Positions 31,082 through 38,006 of a stretch of 64,000 bases of DNA are shown here, one piece after another (position 1 is the first letter of the stretch; every line of letters begins with the position of its first letter). The translations under genes were made by a program, and so were the position numbers. The notes under the pieces are model-generated. The model had not been told where the DNA came from and searched no databases. It saw nothing but the letters and a program-made list of their open reading frames with translations. This DNA is from Aurantiacibacter sediminis. Its GTDB lineage: Bacteria; Pseudomonadota; Alphaproteobacteria; Sphingomonadales; Sphingomonadaceae. The stretch spans positions 186,001-250,000 of the forward strand of contig NZ_JAEANY010000002.1 in NCBI RefSeq assembly GCF_016019885.1. Direction: 5' to 3'.

Positions 31082-31536
31082 CCGTGCCAGAGGAAAGAGA
31101 AAAACAGACTGCGACGGGTTGGCTGCTGAAGAGCGGTCTTCTTGTTGCACTCGCTGTAAATGGCCTTCAGTTTTATCAGAATACTCAGCTTCAAAGACTA
31201 AATGCACAGATTGAAAAAATCTCAGAATTTCGCGAGTCAGGCTCAGAAATGGATCGCGCTACTATAGCTGTCTTCGATGCTCTTTCGAATGGTGCATTAA
31301 GTGACGAGGAGAGGCAGCAACTTCAGGATGCATTCTTGGAGCATGTTTTGACCACGGAAGAGAAGCGAGAATTCATCGGAGCTGAAGAAACGGAAAGCTA
31401 CCTTCAAGCACTTAACGTGCTCAAGCAGGAGGTTGATAATGCGACAGGCGCCAGCAATGCTGGTCCGCGTATCGAAGCGCTGGCCGAAGTAATTAGGCTT
31501 CGCCGAGAAATTAGTGAAGAGGCTCTGGGCGTTTAG
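31078..31536 (+). CDS. Small membrane-anchored coiled protein, second gene of the island
   Basis: A 152-residue protein whose ATG overlaps the preceding stop (ATGA). A single hydrophobic helix (~residues 16-34, LLKSGLLVALAVNGLQFY) is followed by helical, heptad-like segments (QLQRLNAQIEKISEFRE) and a long charged region. This suggests one membrane anchor with a cytosolic or periplasmic coiled coil. No catalytic motif. Lower-GC composition matches its partner, so both were probably acquired together. Confidence 0.65.
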   Translation: MTVPEEREKQTATGWLLKSGLLVALAVNGLQFYQNTQLQRLNAQIEKISEFRESGSEMDRATIAVFDALSNGALSDEERQQLQDAFLEHVLTTEEKREFIGAEETESYLQALNVLKQEVDNATGASNAGPRIEALAEVIRLRREISEEALGV

Positions 31537-31765
31537 AGTTCTCGTTGATATTGGCCGCCTTCGCCAGCAGCCGGCGGAGAGAAAGGCTGAGTTCCATGCA
31601 TCATAAAAGAGGCCGTGCGCACAACCGTCGGGCCGAGTGCAAGCCGTGGAAGGCGAACGGTGTTCGCACCGAGCGCTCCGATGGCGAGCGGTTTTCCGAT
31701 CATCGGAGGAGAGAAGCGGCGCGGGTGGCGGTGGCGGCTCTTTGAGTGGCCGACCCCTGAAGGAG

Positions 31766-31848
31766 GCCCACCCCCAACCCCTCCCGCTTGCGGGAGGGGA
31801 GCGAGACTTGGCGAACCGCAGGTGAGCCTTAGTCGCAGCGGGGTGGGC
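31766..31848 (+). repeat. 83-bp dispersed palindromic repeat, copy 1
   Basis: It begins GCCCACCCCC, holds the inner hairpin CTCCCGCTTGCGGGAG and ends GCGGGGTGGGC. An inverted copy of equal length lies at 39373-39455, with only scattered differences. Confidence 0.85.
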
Positions 31849-31922
31849 ATTCTTCTCTCTGTCAAAGGTAGCTGGACCCCCGCCTTCGCGGGAGTGACGA
31901 CGTGCTTTGACCGCGCAAACCT

Positions 31923-32011
31923 CCGTTCGTCCTGAGCTTGTCGGACTCGTAGAGGGACCAGAGGCCAACGGCGTTTGCGCTGTCGCCCTTCGACAAGCTC
32001 AGGACGAACGG
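31923..32011. repeat. Inverted pair of a CTGAGCTTGTCGAAGG-type element
   Basis: The left arm at 31923-31943 reads CCGTTCGTCCTGAGCTTGTC; the right arm at 31986-32011 is its reverse complement with a CCCTTCGACAAGC end. A third copy lies inside the gene at 32284-33225 (32765-32790). Confidence 0.85.
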
Positions 32012-32098
32012 ACGAGGGGACTAATTTCCCCTTTCCTACACCCCCACCAATGTGTCTCCCTGCGCGGTTCACACGAACCCACGCACAGGACGCACGCC

Positions 32099-32287
32099 AT
32101 GAATTCCCTGACCACCATCGACGTTGCACAGGCCCGCCTTGCTGCGGTTGATTTGTTTGACCCTCAAGCGCCGGGCGCTGGCATCCGCCAGCTTGGCTCC
32201 TCGCAAAAGCTCGGACGCGCGGTCGCGCTTGCCTCGGCTGCGCCTCGGTTGCTCTCGCTCAACGCTAGCGTGGGAGGTGCAGCATGA
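32099..32287 (+). CDS. Small hypothetical protein preceding the terminase-like gene
   Basis: A 62-residue frame starting at the ATG at 32099, with MNSLTTIDVAQARLAAVDLF and an Ala/Leu-rich C-terminus (SAAPRLLSLNASVGG). Its stop overlaps the ATG of the next gene (ATGA), the main support for translation. No ribosome site is obvious and no family is recognised. Confidence 0.45.
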   Translation: MNSLTTIDVAQARLAAVDLFDPQAPGAGIRQLGSSQKLGRAVALASAAPRLLSLNASVGGAA

Positions 32288-33225
32288 TGGCGCTCGTACC
32301 GGTCGACACCCCAAACCCCACCTTCGGCAATAGCGAAGCCCTAACGCCGGTGCGGATGGCGCTGTTTCTCAAGTCCATGCAGGTGATGGGCAATGTCTCC
32401 ATCGCGTGCAAGCGAGCAGGCGTTGCTCGGCAGACGGCCTATCGCGCGCGGCGGCGGTATGCGGGGTTTGCGCGCGCCTGGGATGCGGCTTTGCTCGCTG
32501 CGCGGGTGGTGGCGGAGACGGAGCTGGCGGACCGGGCGATCAACGGGGTGGAGGAGAGCGTCTATTACCATGGCGAGGAGGTGGGGATGCGGCGGCGCTA
32601 TTCGGACAGGCTGCTGCTCGCCCATCTCGCGCGGCTCGACCGGATGGCGCAAGATGCCGAATTGGTCGCGGCGGCGGAGCTGCTGGATGACCAGATCGAG
32701 GCGCTGGAGCGGGGGGAGGACATTGCGTCTCTGGATGCGTCCTTCGCTCCGGATGCGCAAAACGCCCTTCGACAGGCTCAGGACGAACGGATGGGGGGTG
32801 CTCAGGATGAGCGGGGTGGGGGTGCCCCACGCGAGCGGAATGGGGGTGCTGGGAAAGGGGCTGGGAATTCTGATCAGGACACTGTCACACCTGTCACACC
32901 CCCTGTTGATCCGTGCCCCGATTGCGGTGGCTATTGCGTGGATGCGGAGGAGGATGCGCGGGTCACGCTGACGCAGGATGACTGCATGTGGCTCGGCAAT
33001 CGGCTCAACCGCATGGATGCCGCGCGGCCTGCTGGCGTGGCGCCGCCGCATATGCGCGGCCTGCCGATGGAGACCTATGCCGCAATCGAGAACGACCAGC
33101 TGCTCGCCTTCGAGGCGGGGGAGGAGCGCTGGTGGCTCGTCGGGTTTGAGGATGAGGATCAGGAAGACGCGGACGCGGAAGAGGGCAGCGATGGCCGGCT
33201 TGGTCCGCGCGGCGGCGTGGAATGA
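32284..33225 (+). CDS. HTH protein resembling phage terminase small subunits
   Basis: A 313-residue protein in three parts. Residues ~20-125 hold a helix-turn-helix (MGNVSIACKRAGVARQTAYR) and a helical region with a YSDRLLLAHL segment, the pattern of terminase-small-subunit-like proteins common in sphingomonad chromosomes. Residues ~160-205 are a low-complexity linker spelled by a dispersed DNA repeat (RQAQDER, GGAQDERGGG). The C-terminus has CPDCGGYC, a possible metal knuckle, and an acidic tail. No large terminase or portal gene is next to it, so it may be a solitary relic or a domesticated regulator. Confidence 0.7.
   Translation: MMALVPVDTPNPTFGNSEALTPVRMALFLKSMQVMGNVSIACKRAGVARQTAYRARRRYAGFARAWDAALLAARVVAETELADRAINGVEESVYYHGEEVGMRRRYSDRLLLAHLARLDRMAQDAELVAAAELLDDQIEALERGEDIASLDASFAPDAQNALRQAQDERMGGAQDERGGGAPRERNGGAGKGAGNSDQDTVTPVTPPVDPCPDCGGYCVDAEEDARVTLTQDDCMWLGNRLNRMDAARPAGVAPPHMRGLPMETYAAIENDQLLAFEAGEERWWLVGFEDEDQEDADAEEGSDGRLGPRGGVE
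32765..32790 (+). repeat. Dispersed repeat element inside a coding sequence
   Basis: CCCTTCGACAGGCTCAGGAC and the following GAACGG match the intergenic pair at 31923-32011 with one change in the aligned core. It is read in frame and encodes LRQAQDER. Confidence 0.85.
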
Positions 33226-33261
33226 TGGGGGAACGCTCCGCAGAGAACGGGGGCGGCTAGT

Positions 33262-33828
33262 CTAGTCGAGCAGTTCCAGCTCAACGCGCCCATGGCCGCG
33301 GCGGATCATGCCGATCTCGCTCGCAGCGGCGCGGGACAGGTCGATCGTGCGGCCGCGCGTGAAAGGGCCGCGATCGTTGATGCGTACGATAACGGACTGG
33401 CCGTTGCGCGGATTGGTCACCCGCACGCGGCTGCCGAAGGGGAGAGTGCGGTGCGCGGCCGTCATGGCGTTCATGTTGAACCGCTCCCCATTGGCCGTCA
33501 GCCGGCCGTGAAAGCGGCGACCGTAATAGCTGGCGACACCGCTGCCGAGCGAGGTGGCGGCAGGTGCAGCAGGCTCGATCATGGTGATGTCGACTGCGCC
33601 GTCCGTAAGCTCGGGTTCGATCGGCTCATCGAAAGGTGCGAAGACCTCCTCCAGCGCAGGCTCTTCATCGGGGATGAACATGGGCGCAGGCGGAGCTTCC
33701 ACCACTCTGGCGGCGGACAAGTCGGCACGCTCCTGCGCCAGGCCCGAAGCCGACGTGCCGAGCATTCCCAGCGCGGCGAGCGCCAGGGCTGCGTGCGGGA
33801 CGATATGCGAGAGCTTGCCTCCAGTCAT
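33262..33828 (-). CDS. rlpA: RlpA-like double-psi beta-barrel protein
   Basis: A 188-residue secreted protein. The signal peptide ends near ASGLAQ, an acidic/Pro-rich linker follows, and the C-terminal ~95 residues form the RlpA domain: [46 protein letters not shown] and [10 protein letters not shown]. The family includes septal lytic transglycosylases acting on denuded peptidoglycan; the catalytic Asp/His positions (NDRGPF, AAHRTLP) are kept. It lacks a SPOR domain, unlike E. coli RlpA. Confidence 0.9.
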   Translation of the reverse strand: MTGGKLSHIVPHAALALAALGMLGTSASGLAQERADLSAARVVEAPPAPMFIPDEEPALEEVFAPFDEPIEPELTDGAVDITMIEPAAPAATSLGSGVASYYGRRFHGRLTANGERFNMNAMTAAHRTLPFGSRVRVTNPRNGQSVIVRINDRGPFTRGRTIDLSRAAASEIGMIRRGHGRVELELLD

Positions 33829-34060
33829 GGCGGCGCATGTAGCGAAAGCGAGGCGGAATTGACAGTTTCGGCGGGGTTAACGGGCGCAAAACGGCGTCCT
33901 TCCACCGCCAAACGCCCTACAAGCGCGACGAATGGAGCCGGTCTGCGCTCGAAGGATGGTCACAAAGGCGCCGCAATTGACGGGATCGGCATCGGCTTCA
34001 GAGTCGCAGACATTGGGAAAACGCAATCGGGTACGAACCGTCGGGAGCGCAAAAGAGAAA
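33829..34060. other. Intergenic stretch between rlpA and the candidate RNA
   Basis: About 230 nt without a convincing gene. TTGACAG at about 33869 on the plus strand is -35-like but unpaired with a good -10. Nothing else recognised. Confidence 0.4.
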
Positions 34061-34086
34061 TGGGGCCGGCATTGCTGCCGACCCCA
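34050..34086 (-). terminator. Terminator-like stem at the end of the candidate RNA
   Basis: Minus strand: TGGGGTCGGCA-GCAA-TGCCGGCCCCA, followed by TTTCTCTTTT. Confidence 0.6.
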
Positions 34087-34540
34087 CTCTCACCGGCGTG
34101 TGGACCCCCGAAGGGATACTTGGCGCCTGGCGTGTCTTCTTCCGGTCGTTGCCCGAAGGCCCGGTTCCTTCCGAATATGTCGCCCGGCGCTCGCGCCGGT
34201 GCCGGAGCTCGGTTTTCCGCTTGGCGAGCCTCGCAAGGAGTCTCAGCCGCGCTTTCCACCGTTCCGAGGCCGACATTGTCCTCTGGTGTCTCAGGCGGTT
34301 CCTTCCTGCACCGAAGTGCCCTTCCAGAACCTCGACACCGGATTTCTCCTCCGGCCTATCCAATGATTGCTTCTCTCGGTCTCAACAGTCCGGTTGGTGT
34401 CCAATCTCCCGAAGGAGATCTTCCATCTTCCTTTCCTCTTCCGCGACAAGGCAATCATCGCGTCGAAGCTTTCCGCTTTCCCCTGTATCCGAACCGGCAG
34501 GCGGTTCTTCGTGGCGGTCTGTTTCCGTCTTCGATGTTTG
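34061..34540 (-). ncRNA. Candidate large structured RNA
   Basis: Read on the minus strand, this gap holds a chain of stable stems. UUCG tetraloops cap four of them: ATCTCC/GGAGAT (34404-34419), GCAC/GTGC (34308-34319), GCC/GGC (34151-34160) and CCC/GGG (34106-34115). A CCGGCG/CGCCGG stem lies at 34184-34199. A 10-11-bp GNRA-loop stem at 34061-34086 is followed by a T-rich run. The cUUCGg form occurs only on this strand. GGAAGGAACCG occurs twice. The 5' end is a guess. It is not RNase P RNA, tmRNA or SRP RNA by their conserved motifs; a structured mRNA leader or a coding frame is not excluded. Confidence 0.45.
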
Positions 34541-34580
34541 TAGAATGCGCGTGACAGCCGAGTCGGGCAAGGGCGCGAGC

Positions 34581-34635
34581 GTTGACTTATCCACTTTTGG
34601 CCGGAATGCCAGTGGACAAGGGTGGATAAGTCAAC
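34581..34635. promoter_or_regulatory. Inverted repeat with DnaA-box-like sites
   Basis: GTTGACTTATCCAC (34581-34594) and GTGGATAAGTCAAC (34622-34635) are a perfect 14-bp inverted repeat around 27 nt. Each arm contains TTATCCAC, the DnaA-box core. A third related site, TTGTCCACT, lies on the minus strand at 34611-34619. The arms also contain TTGAC, so a promoter -35 on either strand is possible. Position upstream of the candidate RNA suggests it may control it. Confidence 0.55.
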
Positions 34636-34735
34636 GGCTCGGCGTTTCTGGCGAAACTATCCCCGTTTTTGCGACGAATTGCGGCTCGAAGTGACTCAAA
34701 AGACTCACATTTGACGCCTTGGTGCGATTCGATTC

Positions 34736-35950
34736 TCAGCGATCACGTTTGGCGAGAAGCCGGAGTCGAAGGGCATTCAGCTTGATGAAGCCCGCTGCAT
34801 CGGCCTGATCGTATGCGCCGGCATCGTCCTCAAATGTGACATGCGCTTCCGAATAGAGCGAGGCGGGGGACTTCCGGCCCACAACCATCGCGTTGCCCTT
34901 GTAGAGCTTCAGCCGGACGGTACCGATGACCTTCTCTTGGCTGAGGTCGATTGCTGCCTGCAGCATCTCGCGCTCCGGGCTGAACCAAAAGCCATTGTAG
35001 ATAAGCTCCGCATATTTCGGCATCAGCTCGTCCTTCAGGTGAGCAGCGCCGCGATCGAGTGTGATCTGTTCGATACCGCGATGGGCGCGGGCGTATATCT
35101 CGCCGCCCGGCGTTTCATACATGCCGCGGCTCTTCATACCGACGAAGCGGTTTTCGACCAGATCGAGGCGGCCGATGCCGTGCTTGCGGCCCAGATCGTT
35201 AAGCGCGGTCAGCAGTGTGGCAGGGCTCATGGCCTCACCATTCAGCGCCACGCCATCGCCCTTCTCAAAGTCGATGGTGATGTATTCGGGCGCGTCGGGA
35301 GCTTGTTCCGGATGGTCGGTGCGCGAATAGACATAGTCGGGCGTCTCCTCCCACGGGTCTTCCAATACTTTGCCTTCGGACGAAGTGTGGAGGAGGTTCG
35401 CATCGGTCGAGAAGGGGCTTTCGCCGCGCTTATCCTTGGGCACCTGGATCTGGTGCTTTTCGGCCCAGTCGATCAGCGCGGTACGGCTGGTCAGATCCCA
35501 TTCGCGCCAAGGGGCAATGACGGTTATGTCCGGATCGAGCGCGTAGGCGGAGAGTTCGAAGCGCACCTGATCATTGCCCTTGCCGGTCGCGCCATGGGCG
35601 ATGGCATCGGCGCCGGTTTCATGCGCAATCTCGACGAGACGCTTGGAAATCAGCGGGCGAGCGATGCTGGTGCCAAGCAGGTAATCGCCTTCATACCGCG
35701 CGTTCGCACGCATCATCGGGAAGACAAAATCGCGCACGAATTCCTCGCGCAGGTCCTCGATATAAATGTGTTCGTCCGGAATGCCCATCGCCTGCGCCTT
35801 CGCGCGCGCGGGTTCTATTTCCTCGCCTTGTCCGAGATCGGCAGTAAAGGTGACCACCTCCAGCGCGCGCTCCTTCATCAGCCATTTGGCAATGACGCTG
35901 GTATCGAGGCCGCCCGAATAGGCGAGGACAACGCGTTTGATATCGGACAT
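34736..35950 (-). CDS. argG: Argininosuccinate synthase
   Basis: ArgG condenses citrulline and aspartate with ATP hydrolysis to AMP in arginine biosynthesis. It is 404 residues, the normal length. The N-terminal ATP-binding loop is [12 protein letters not shown]; further family segments are [29 protein letters not shown] and [15 protein letters not shown]. No terminator is obvious after the stop; the 100 nt downstream lead into the DnaA-box region. It is monocistronic as far as can be seen. Confidence 0.98.
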   Translation of the reverse strand: MSDIKRVVLAYSGGLDTSVIAKWLMKERALEVVTFTADLGQGEEIEPARAKAQAMGIPDEHIYIEDLREEFVRDFVFPMMRANARYEGDYLLGTSIARPLISKRLVEIAHETGADAIAHGATGKGNDQVRFELSAYALDPDITVIAPWREWDLTSRTALIDWAEKHQIQVPKDKRGESPFSTDANLLHTSSEGKVLEDPWEETPDYVYSRTDHPEQAPDAPEYITIDFEKGDGVALNGEAMSPATLLTALNDLGRKHGIGRLDLVENRFVGMKSRGMYETPGGEIYARAHRGIEQITLDRGAAHLKDELMPKYAELIYNGFWFSPEREMLQAAIDLSQEKVIGTVRLKLYKGNAMVVGRKSPASLYSEAHVTFEDDAGAYDQADAAGFIKLNALRLRLLAKRDR

Positions 35951-36133
35951 GGGGCACGGCTTCCTGTAAGTTACGCCGCGCGGCTAGCAAGCGCTGCACC
36001 CCAGCGCAATTTATTGATGGATTTAGAGTAAGCACGATTAGCCGGGCTTGAGGAATTGTGTCCGCCCTCATCGTATGATTGAACAATGCTGAGATAAGTG
36101 TAAGTGTCCAGCTATTGTTACAGGAGAAGTGTA

Positions 36134-36544
36134 ATGAAGTTTGGACTGCTTTGTGGCGCTCTTGCGATTGCTGCCATCCCGGCCACCGCGTTTGCACATG
36201 AAATCCTTCATTCTGGTCATGAACATGCGCATGGCGATGATTGCGGCCATCAGGCTGTCGAACATGCTGGGCATGTGGATTACCTGCATGATGGCCATTT
36301 GCACAATCCGCATGATGGCCACACGGATGAGCATTCAGTCGATGTGACAAGCACCAATCCTGAGGCGGAAGCGCTGGTGGAACATGTCGCGCATGACGAA
36401 CACGATCATGAGGGCTCTGAAGCCATGCATGCGGTGGTCCAGCACGGCGCGCATTATGATTATGTCCACGACGGTCGCCTGCATCATCCACATGGCAATC
36501 ACGTCGACGATCACGGTCCGCTGACGCCTGTCGCCGCTTCCTAA
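36134..36544 (+). CDS. Secreted histidine-rich protein, probable metal binder
   Basis: A 136-residue protein with a signal peptide (ATAFAHE cleavage area) and a very His/Asp-rich mature chain. Two similar copies of a motif occur: HVDYLHDGHLHNPH and HYDYVHDGRLHHPH, each followed by a His/Asp cluster (GHTDEH, NHVDDH). A role in periplasmic zinc binding or buffering is inferred; the motif recurs in small proteins tied to zinc homeostasis in proteobacteria. AGGAG sits before the ATG at 36134. No convincing Zur operator was seen upstream. Confidence 0.78.
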   Translation: MKFGLLCGALAIAAIPATAFAHEILHSGHEHAHGDDCGHQAVEHAGHVDYLHDGHLHNPHDGHTDEHSVDVTSTNPEAEALVEHVAHDEHDHEGSEAMHAVVQHGAHYDYVHDGRLHHPHGNHVDDHGPLTPVAAS

Positions 36545-37452
36545 GCTTCCGGTGCGATCCCTGCGATCCTCGCTGTATCCAAAATAGCGGCGACGAAACC
36601 GTCAGGATCGTCCTCCTGAATGAAATGGTGCCCCTGCAATGTGCGGTGGGCACCTTTTTCAGCGCCTGGCACACGTTCCTTGAACTGGCGATCGCCGCCG
36701 CGCGTGATCGGATCGCGATTGGAGAAGGCGCAGGTGAAGGGCTTATCGAAAGTCTCCAGCGAGGCCCAAGCGCCCTTTTGATCGGGGACAGCGACGTTTG
36801 CTCCCAGCGGTACGAGAGCCGGGAACATGCGTGCAGCCGCCTTGCTTGCGCGAGTGGGGAAGGGCGCATCATAGGCTGCGACTTCTGCAACGCTCAGATC
36901 GCGGCTTGTCGCTTTCTGAAGGATGCCGCCGATCGGAAATACTGGGCTCCACCGGGCAAAGCGGCGCCATGCGGCGAAGGCTTTTGGCGGCTCCTGCCCT
37001 TCCGGTAGGCCGCCATTGGACAGTACCACTGCGGCAAAGCTTTCGGGCATGTCGGCGACGAGGCGCAGGCCAATTAGTGACCCCCAGTCCTGACAGGCGA
37101 GCAGGATATCGCTCAGGTCGAGCGCTTCGAGCCATTCGCGCATCCAGGCGACATGCCCCGCATAGGTGAAAGCCGATTTGCGCGTCGGCTTGTCAGAGCG
37201 ACCGAAACCGATCAGGTCCGGCGCAATTACGCGATATCCCGCTGCAACCATTGGCGGGATCATATGGCGATAGAGATAGCACCAGCTTGGCTCGCCATGC
37301 ATCATCAGCACAATGGGCGCGTCACGCTCGCCTTCATCCAGATAGTGCAGCCTCAGGCCGCTACTCAGTTCGTGATAATGCGGTGGGAAATCAAAATCCG
37401 GCAGGTTCGCAAACCGCTTGTCCGGCGTGCGAAAGACTTTGCCGAAGCTCAA
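36541..37452 (-). CDS. Haloalkane dehalogenase-like alpha/beta hydrolase
   Basis: A 303-residue alpha/beta hydrolase of the haloalkane dehalogenase group (DhmA/DhlA-like). MHGEPSW is the oxyanion-hole segment, CQDWGSLIG carries the nucleophilic Asp and the following Trp, and the late His is in QGHHFIQED. The RTPDKRFANLPDF N-terminus is typical of the family. The start is a TTG overlapping the previous stop (TTGA), chosen because no in-frame ATG or GTG keeps this N-terminus. It is convergent with the His-rich gene and overlaps its stop by 4 nt. Substrate unknown. Confidence 0.87.
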   Translation of the reverse strand: MSFGKVFRTPDKRFANLPDFDFPPHYHELSSGLRLHYLDEGERDAPIVLMMHGEPSWCYLYRHMIPPMVAAGYRVIAPDLIGFGRSDKPTRKSAFTYAGHVAWMREWLEALDLSDILLACQDWGSLIGLRLVADMPESFAAVVLSNGGLPEGQEPPKAFAAWRRFARWSPVFPIGGILQKATSRDLSVAEVAAYDAPFPTRASKAAARMFPALVPLGANVAVPDQKGAWASLETFDKPFTCAFSNRDPITRGGDRQFKERVPGAEKGAHRTLQGHHFIQEDDPDGFVAAILDTARIAGIAPEA

Positions 37453-38006
37453 GAAATCTCACTCGCGCCCAACTGCGGATTGCGACGGGTGATGTAATTC
37501 AGCCAAGCCTTGGGCCGGCGCAAATAGTCTTCGGGCACATCGGCGCGAAGGCCAACCAGCTGGGCCATGCGGGCGACGAAATGGATGCAATTGTTTTCGT
37601 CCAGATCGTAATAATCGCCCGGATAATCCCGCCAGGCAATAACTTCGGCGCGCAGGCGGCGATATTGTGCGTCCGTTACCGTCACGGAGAAATGGCGGTT
37701 TGTGTTCTCGATCGTGCTCTGCGTTTCGGAGAGGATCATATGCTCTGCCGGGCCGGAAGTGATCGCCTCTGCACTGCTGCGCGCGGAGAAACCGTAATTC
37801 TCATTGATCCGAGTGCCATTCGACAGCGTCCCTTCAAAAACCACGAAAGTGTGCGGATAGCGGCCCCAAAGCACGCTGCCGTTGAAGCTGTGGAAGTGCA
37901 CATTCACCTGCGCCAGCGCGGGCGTGGCAACACCAAGTGCAGCGAGCGCGAGGAGGGTCGCGGCGAGGATCCGGGTCATCATTCGGCGAAGCGGATTCAT
38001 GGTCAT
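37449..38006 (-). CDS. Secreted protein with possible papain-like (permuted NlpC/P60-type) fold
   Basis: A 185-residue protein with a signal peptide ending ALAQ. The mature part has RYPHTFVVFEGTL, then AEHMILSET, then YYDLDENNCIHFVARMAQLVG; the NNCIHF segment with an early H could be a Cys/His site as in permuted papain-like enzymes. That is an inference; no named family is assigned. The ATG at 38006 overlaps the upstream MATE stop (ATGA), and its own stop overlaps the dehalogenase start, so three genes are translationally linked. Confidence 0.65.
   Translation of the reverse strand: MTMNPLRRMMTRILAATLLALAALGVATPALAQVNVHFHSFNGSVLWGRYPHTFVVFEGTLSNGTRINENYGFSARSSAEAITSGPAEHMILSETQSTIENTNRHFSVTVTDAQYRRLRAEVIAWRDYPGDYYDLDENNCIHFVARMAQLVGLRADVPEDYLRRPKAWLNYITRRNPQLGASEIS

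Larger units (their letters stand above)
31537..32098. repeat. Repeat-rich intergenic spacer
   Basis: No convincing gene is seen here; the open frames that cross it are spelled by repeats. It holds an 83-bp repeat at 31766-31848 with a second inverted copy at 39373-39455, a CCCCGCCTTCGCGGG palindrome near 31870-31900, and an inverted pair of the CCGTTCGTCCTGAGCTTGTC element (31923-31943 and 31986-32011) that could form a long hairpin. The first ~200 nt are unassigned. Confidence 0.75.

Noticed and set aside
31297-32287. Open frames through the spacer giving peptides such as SREGGGP and SPPASGRG.
   Set aside because: These peptides are read-through products of palindromic repeats, not genes.
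32284-33225. A prophage around the terminase-small-like gene.
   Set aside because: No large terminase, portal or capsid gene is next to it; the neighbours are repeats and rlpA.
34061-34540. Assigning the candidate RNA to RNase P RNA, tmRNA or SRP RNA.
   Set aside because: GAGGAAAGTCC, an AANDN-type tag frame and the SRP Alu/GNAR features are all absent.
34581-34635. Reading the DnaA-box cluster as the chromosomal replication origin.
   Set aside because: No dnaA, dnaN, hemE, parAB or AT-rich unwinding region is nearby, and GC skew could not be computed.
33960-34694. Several open frames in the argG-rlpA gap, on both strands.
   Set aside because: They have no recognisable domain, start on rare codons without ribosome sites, and coincide with the hairpins of the candidate RNA.
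34841-36031. An antisense open frame over argG.
   Set aside because: argG is unmistakable on the other strand.
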